A stretch of 8,758 nucleotides of DNA from Bacteroidota bacterium (GTDB taxonomy: Bacteria > Bacteroidota > Ignavibacteria > Kryptoniales > JAKASW01), in contig JAJYJD010000140.1 of NCBI GenBank assembly GCA_021789755.1, positions 1 to 8,758 on the forward strand, given 5' to 3'. Position 1 is the first letter of the stretch. Each line of letters opens with the position of its first letter. The notes beneath the pieces were generated by a model, which worked only from the letters and a program-made list of their open reading frames with translations, was not told the DNA's origin and did not search any database. A program made the translations under genes and the position numbers. Of the stretch, positions 5,768-8,758 are shown one piece after another.

Positions 5768-6751
5768 TTAGACCTTGCCTTCCGTAAATTCTTTAATTTT
5801 GCTGAGAACGATTGCAGCCAGGGCTTCGATAAATCCCGGCGAATCGTTCAACGCCGGCATCATTTCGAATTGCACGATTCCCGCCTGCCCGGCTTCTTTC
5901 CTGAACAAATAGTCGACTTCATATAACGTCTCGGAGTGCTCGCTGACGAAACTTATCGGGACCACCAGTAGATTCTTCACCCCTACGGTTGCGAGCCGCT
6001 TGATCTCGGCAAGGGTCGGCGGACCGAGCCACTTTACCGGGCCGACGCGGCTCTGGTACGCTAGTGAATGTGGGTTGCCGAAATTTCTCGACACCAGATC
6101 GACCGTTTCTATGATCTGCTTCTGGTAAGGGTCGCCGCGCTCGATCACGCGTACCGGAACCCCGTGCGCGCTGAAAAGTATGTAGACGTCTTCCCGAACC
6201 TCTTCGGGGAATTTTGAAAGAGCCTCGTTCATCCTCTCAGTGACAGCGGAAATGTAAAGGGGGTTATCGTGGTAGCCGTCGATCTGAACGACCTTCATCC
6301 TTCTTTCCGGGTGTTCCGTAACTCTGTTCCACTCCTCGAAACTCGAAAGCGTGGTGGTCCTTGAATAGTGCGGGTAAAGCGGGAGCAGGACGACGTTTTC
6401 TATATTGTCCTTTACGAGAGATCTGTACGCCTCTTCTGTGTAAGGCTTGAAATACCTCATGGCCACATACACCTTCACATCGATGTCTTCCTGTAATTTC
6501 CCGGCAAGTGCGTTCGCCTGACGCATCGAGAGCTCGTATTGCGGAGACTTCCCACCCATTATCTCGTAATAGTGGGCAGTCTTCTTAGCCCTTCGCTTTG
6601 CGATGAACCGCGCAAGAAGCTTTCTCGGAAGGCCGCGAAGCGGGATCTCAATTATGTAAGGATCCATGAAAAGGTTGAACAGGAACTCTTCGATGTCGTC
6701 AGTCGATAGAGGCCCGCCGAGGTTCAGGAGAACAACGCCTATTTTACCCAT
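5768..6751 (-). CDS. hemH: Ferrochelatase, protoporphyrin type, without iron-sulfur cluster
   Basis: HemH inserts ferrous iron into the porphyrin, the last step of the classical heme pathway, usually at the inner face of the membrane. The 327-residue sequence starts GVVLLNLGGPLSTDDIEEF, with LNLGGP (9-14) as in protoporphyrin ferrochelatases. Coproporphyrin ferrochelatases of the Bacillus type have AYGTP here, with the axial tyrosine. The catalytic His196 lies in LFSAHGVP (192-199), and SRVGPVKWLGP (234-244) and SEHSETLYEVD (270-280) follow. Glu274 corresponds to the catalytic glutamate of human ferrochelatase (Glu343), and His272 to human His341. There is no cysteine in the whole protein, so it cannot bind the C-terminal [2Fe-2S] cluster found in some ferrochelatases. 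It follows hemE by 62 nt and precedes hemY by 6 nt. No strong Shine-Dalgarno sequence is visible; the start matches the family N-terminus. Confidence 0.97.
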   Translation of the reverse strand: MGKIGVVLLNLGGPLSTDDIEEFLFNLFMDPYIIEIPLRGLPRKLLARFIAKRRAKKTAHYYEIMGGKSPQYELSMRQANALAGKLQEDIDVKVYVAMRYFKPYTEEAYRSLVKDNIENVVLLPLYPHYSRTTTLSSFEEWNRVTEHPERRMKVVQIDGYHDNPLYISAVTERMNEALSKFPEEVREDVYILFSAHGVPVRVIERGDPYQKQIIETVDLVSRNFGNPHSLAYQSRVGPVKWLGPPTLAEIKRLATVGVKNLLVVPISFVSEHSETLYEVDYLFRKEAGQAGIVQFEMMPALNDSPGFIEALAAIVLSKIKEFTEGKV

Positions 6752-6813
6752 CTATAATAGTCCAGACTCCGGCTGTATAGCTCCGGGAAAGGTCGAAGAG
6801 ACCGGTTCCGTGC

Positions 6814-7842
6814 TCATTGATAACGCCAGCGCTTGACAAAATCAATCAGTGCTTTAACATTATCGACGGGTGTCCCCGGCATTATTCCGTGACCAAGATT
6901 GAAGATGTGCTTTCCCTGAGGGGCACTCCTGAGAACTGCGTCGGCGCCTGATTCTATCGCTTCCTTTCCTGAAAACAGAATCGCCGGATCGAGGTTTCCC
7001 TGGACGACCGTCTTGGCCCGCCGCGCCGCTTCACCTATCGGAACTGTCCAGTCGACGCCGATGGCCGATGCGCCCGTGGAGGCAATTGCCTCCAGCGAAT
7101 GATTTGCTCCTTTTGAAAACACAATTACCGGGATTTCCGGTCTGAGAGACTGAACGATCTCCTTTATATACCTCAAAGAAAATTCTTCATACAAGTCCGG
7201 AGGAAGCAGGCCGGCCCATGTGTCAAAGATTTGAACGACATCGGCCCCGGCAGAGAACTGCATCTTTAAATACGAGACTGCGTTTTTCGCGAGTACCTCG
7301 AGCAGCCGGTGTGCCGCCGCTGGATCATCGTAGAGCATCGCGCGCGCATGTGTGAACTCGCCGCCTTTACCTTCAACCATATACGCGAGAAGTGTCCATG
7401 GAGAACCGCAAAATCCGATGAGCGGGACTCTTCCGTTGAGCGCATCGACCGCCAGGCGAATCGCATCGGCGACATAACCGAGGTCCTTCGAGCAGTCCGC
7501 ATCGTGAATTGTTCCGAGCGATCCCATGTTCCTAACCGGATTTGTGAAGCGTGGTCCGCCTTTCCCCTCCTCTACGACAAGGTCCATACCCATCGCTTCC
7601 GGAAGCACGAGTATGTCGGAGAAAATTATCGCGGCGTCAACACCGATGGCGTCGACGGGTTGTATCGTCACTTTCGCCGAAAGCTCCGGCGTTCTGCACA
7701 TGGTGAGGAAATCGTGCTGCGCCCTGACTGCCATGTATTCGGGCAAATATCTTCCGGCCTGGCGCATGATCCAGACCGGTGCCCGTACAGGCCGACCGCC
7801 GTTGAGGACCGTCAGAAGCAGGTTGTTGTCAAGCTCTTTCAT
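6814..7842 (-). CDS. hemE: Uroporphyrinogen III decarboxylase
   Basis: HemE removes the four acetate carboxyl groups of uroporphyrinogen III to give coproporphyrinogen III in the cytosol. The 342-residue protein shows the N-terminal signature PVWIMRQAGRYLPEY (22-36) with Arg27 and Arg31, the catalytic Asp76 in IIFSDIL, the second signature GFCGSPWTLLAYMVEG (143-158) with Tyr154, IFDTWAG with Asp207 (205-211), and NLGHGI with His318 (315-320). All expected active-site residues are present. An in-frame ATG at 7896 would add 18 residues lying entirely inside hemD. The start at 7842 is preferred because MKELDNNLLLTVL aligns with the usual N-terminus (for example E. coli MTELKNDRYLRALL). With this start hemE overlaps the end of hemD by 14 nt, which suggests translational coupling. 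No clear Shine-Dalgarno sequence precedes it. Confidence 0.97.
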   Translation of the reverse strand: MKELDNNLLLTVLNGGRPVRAPVWIMRQAGRYLPEYMAVRAQHDFLTMCRTPELSAKVTIQPVDAIGVDAAIIFSDILVLPEAMGMDLVVEEGKGGPRFTNPVRNMGSLGTIHDADCSKDLGYVADAIRLAVDALNGRVPLIGFCGSPWTLLAYMVEGKGGEFTHARAMLYDDPAAAHRLLEVLAKNAVSYLKMQFSAGADVVQIFDTWAGLLPPDLYEEFSLRYIKEIVQSLRPEIPVIVFSKGANHSLEAIASTGASAIGVDWTVPIGEAARRAKTVVQGNLDPAILFSGKEAIESGADAVLRSAPQGKHIFNLGHGIMPGTPVDNVKALIDFVKRWRYQ

Positions 7843-8593
7843 GTCCAGCCAGACTGGAAACGAGATTTTCCACTGTCGAATTCTCGGGCACCACATCTAC
7901 GTTAAGTCCGAAATTTTCAGCGGCTTTCTTCGTCGTTGGTCCGATGACGGCAATCTCTTTTCCGTGCAAAAGAGGCGCACCGAAGACGTCCAGGAAATTC
8001 TTTATCTGCGATGGGCTGAAGAACGCGACGACGTCAAATTTGCCTTCGACGATCTGGCGCTTCAAATTCACGTCCATAGAATTGTTCGGCAGCGTGTTGT
8101 AGACTACGACCTCTTCCGGGCTTCCGCCGTGCGATCTGACTGAATCTGCAACATCACTCCCTGAGAGATTCCCTTTCGGTATGAGGACTCTTTTGCCTTT
8201 CCAGTCAAAATCATCAAGTGATTTCATCAGCTCCGCAGAATTGATTTTGTCCGGTACGAAATCCGGCACGATCCCGGCTTCATGGATAGCCTCAGCCGTC
8301 TTCTTTCCTATCGCGATAACGAACGGCTTGCCGTCGGCGCTTTTTCGCAGACCTGTATGACCTGCGACATTTTTCACGGCGTTGACAGATGTGAAGATCA
8401 GGACATCGTACCGGTAAAGACCGGCGACTCGCGCGGCGTCTTCCCCGGAAAGTGAGGCAGGCTCTATTCTGATCGTCGGGACGCACAACACGAGCGCTCC
8501 GAGTTTTTCAAGCTGGGTGGTTATCGATTCGGATTGATCTTCTGTTCGAGTAACTACAATTCTTTTTCCCGACAGGGGTAATTCAGATTTCAT
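7829..8593 (-). CDS. hemD: Uroporphyrinogen III synthase
   Basis: HemD cyclises hydroxymethylbilane with inversion of ring D to form uroporphyrinogen III. The family is poorly conserved, but this 254-residue protein shows its usual marks: KRIVVTRTEDQ (10-20) at the start of the first domain, FTSVNAV (67-73), IAIGKKTAEAI (93-103), VVVYNT (162-167) in the second domain, FFSPSQIKNF (191-200), and AVIGPTTKKAAENFG (215-229) followed by VVPENSTVENLV (234-245). The two-domain alpha/beta layout and length fit well. It starts 27 nt after the hemC stop, with AAAGG about 13 nt upstream, and its last codons overlap the hemE start. Its position between hemC and hemE strongly supports the call. Confidence 0.95.
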   Translation of the reverse strand: MKSELPLSGKRIVVTRTEDQSESITTQLEKLGALVLCVPTIRIEPASLSGEDAARVAGLYRYDVLIFTSVNAVKNVAGHTGLRKSADGKPFVIAIGKKTAEAIHEAGIVPDFVPDKINSAELMKSLDDFDWKGKRVLIPKGNLSGSDVADSVRSHGGSPEEVVVYNTLPNNSMDVNLKRQIVEGKFDVVAFFSPSQIKNFLDVFGAPLLHGKEIAVIGPTTKKAAENFGLNVDVVPENSTVENLVSSLAGHERA

Positions 8594-8620
8594 TTGGACA
8601 GCACGACCTTTCTGCTCGAA

Positions 8621-8758
8621 TCAAGCCGACGCGCTCCTGATCTCTTCGAGTATTTTGTCCGCTCCGAGCGAGAGGAGCTTGACAGCCAATTCATCACCGG
8701 TCTTTCCGGGATGATTTTCATCCAGGGCAACGGAACCGTTTATAAGTCTCTCCCCGTC
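8621..8758 (-). CDS. hemC: Porphobilinogen deaminase (hydroxymethylbilane synthase), C-terminal fragment
   Basis: Only the last 45 codons and the TGA stop (8621-8623) are in the window; the gene continues beyond the right edge. The visible part reads from DGERLINGSVALDENHPGK through TGDELAVKLLSLGADKILEEI to the end. It matches the C-terminal part of domain 3 of HemC, notably the GADKILEEIR ending. HemC polymerises four porphobilinogen units into hydroxymethylbilane using a dipyrromethane cofactor attached to a cysteine; that cysteine lies outside the window. The hemC-hemD order with a 27-nt gap is a common bacterial arrangement, and it supports the call despite the short fragment. Confidence 0.9.
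   Translation of the reverse strand, partial: DGERLINGSVALDENHPGKTGDELAVKLLSLGADKILEEIRSASA

Noticed and set aside
6752..6760. TATTATAG directly before the hemH start codon
   Set aside because: A -10 box there would place the transcription start inside the hemH coding region. It is more likely just AT-rich sequence at a translation start.
7309..8143. Long plus-strand frames (about 198 and 205 codons) antisense to hemE and hemD
   Set aside because: They overlap each other in different frames and lie opposite well-conserved enzymes. Their translations have no motifs.
1..8758. Mobile elements, CRISPR arrays, defence or secondary-metabolite systems
   Set aside because: I see no transposase, integrase, direct-repeat array, terminal inverted repeats or composition break. 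The window is mostly core metabolism.

Overview
This window is a heme (tetrapyrrole) biosynthesis cluster read almost entirely from the minus strand. Going from the right edge leftwards, the order is hemC (only the last 45 residues are in view), hemD, hemE, hemH, a HemY-type protoporphyrinogen oxidase, hemB, an extended short-chain dehydrogenase/reductase (SDR) resembling HpnA and dihydroflavonol reductases, and hemL. One small membrane-protein gene (462-755) runs on the plus strand and converges on the 3' end of hemL. Positions 1-461 contain no gene I can defend, only several short dyads and a plausible promoter.

The presence of hemL shows that 5-aminolevulinate is made from glutamyl-tRNA (C5 route). 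HemL forms ALA, HemB condenses two ALA into porphobilinogen, HemC and HemD build uroporphyrinogen III, HemE decarboxylates it to coproporphyrinogen III, the HemY-type oxidase makes the porphyrin and HemH inserts iron. Glutamyl-tRNA reductase (hemA) is not in view and may lie beyond the right edge, upstream of hemC. The coproporphyrinogen decarboxylase/oxidase (HemF or HemN) is not in the window. HemH carries the LNLGGP-type N-terminus and the SEHSETLYE motif of protoporphyrin ferrochelatases, so I favour the classical protoporphyrin-dependent branch. The E-H-Y gene order is, however, the one familiar from Gram-positive bacteria.

Operon layout: hemC-hemD (27 nt gap), hemD-hemE (14 nt overlap), hemE-hemH (62 nt) and hemH-hemY (6 nt) look like one transcript. 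A 173-nt gap then precedes hemB; it contains a candidate promoter, a nested stem-loop leader and a good Shine-Dalgarno sequence. hemB-SDR (50 nt) and SDR-hemL (80 nt) follow, with small hairpins in both spacers.

Organism: a bacterium with balanced base composition, mostly weak Shine-Dalgarno signals, and a small two-helix protein resembling the DUF3098 family of Bacteroidota. This suggests the Bacteroidota/Chlorobiota/Ignavibacteria superphylum, but that is an inference from protein style and not a marker-based placement. Nothing points to mobile DNA, CRISPR, phage or defence functions. The parts most worth a second look are the structured hemB leader, the SDR nested in the heme operon, and the altered FAD-site motif in the HemY protein.
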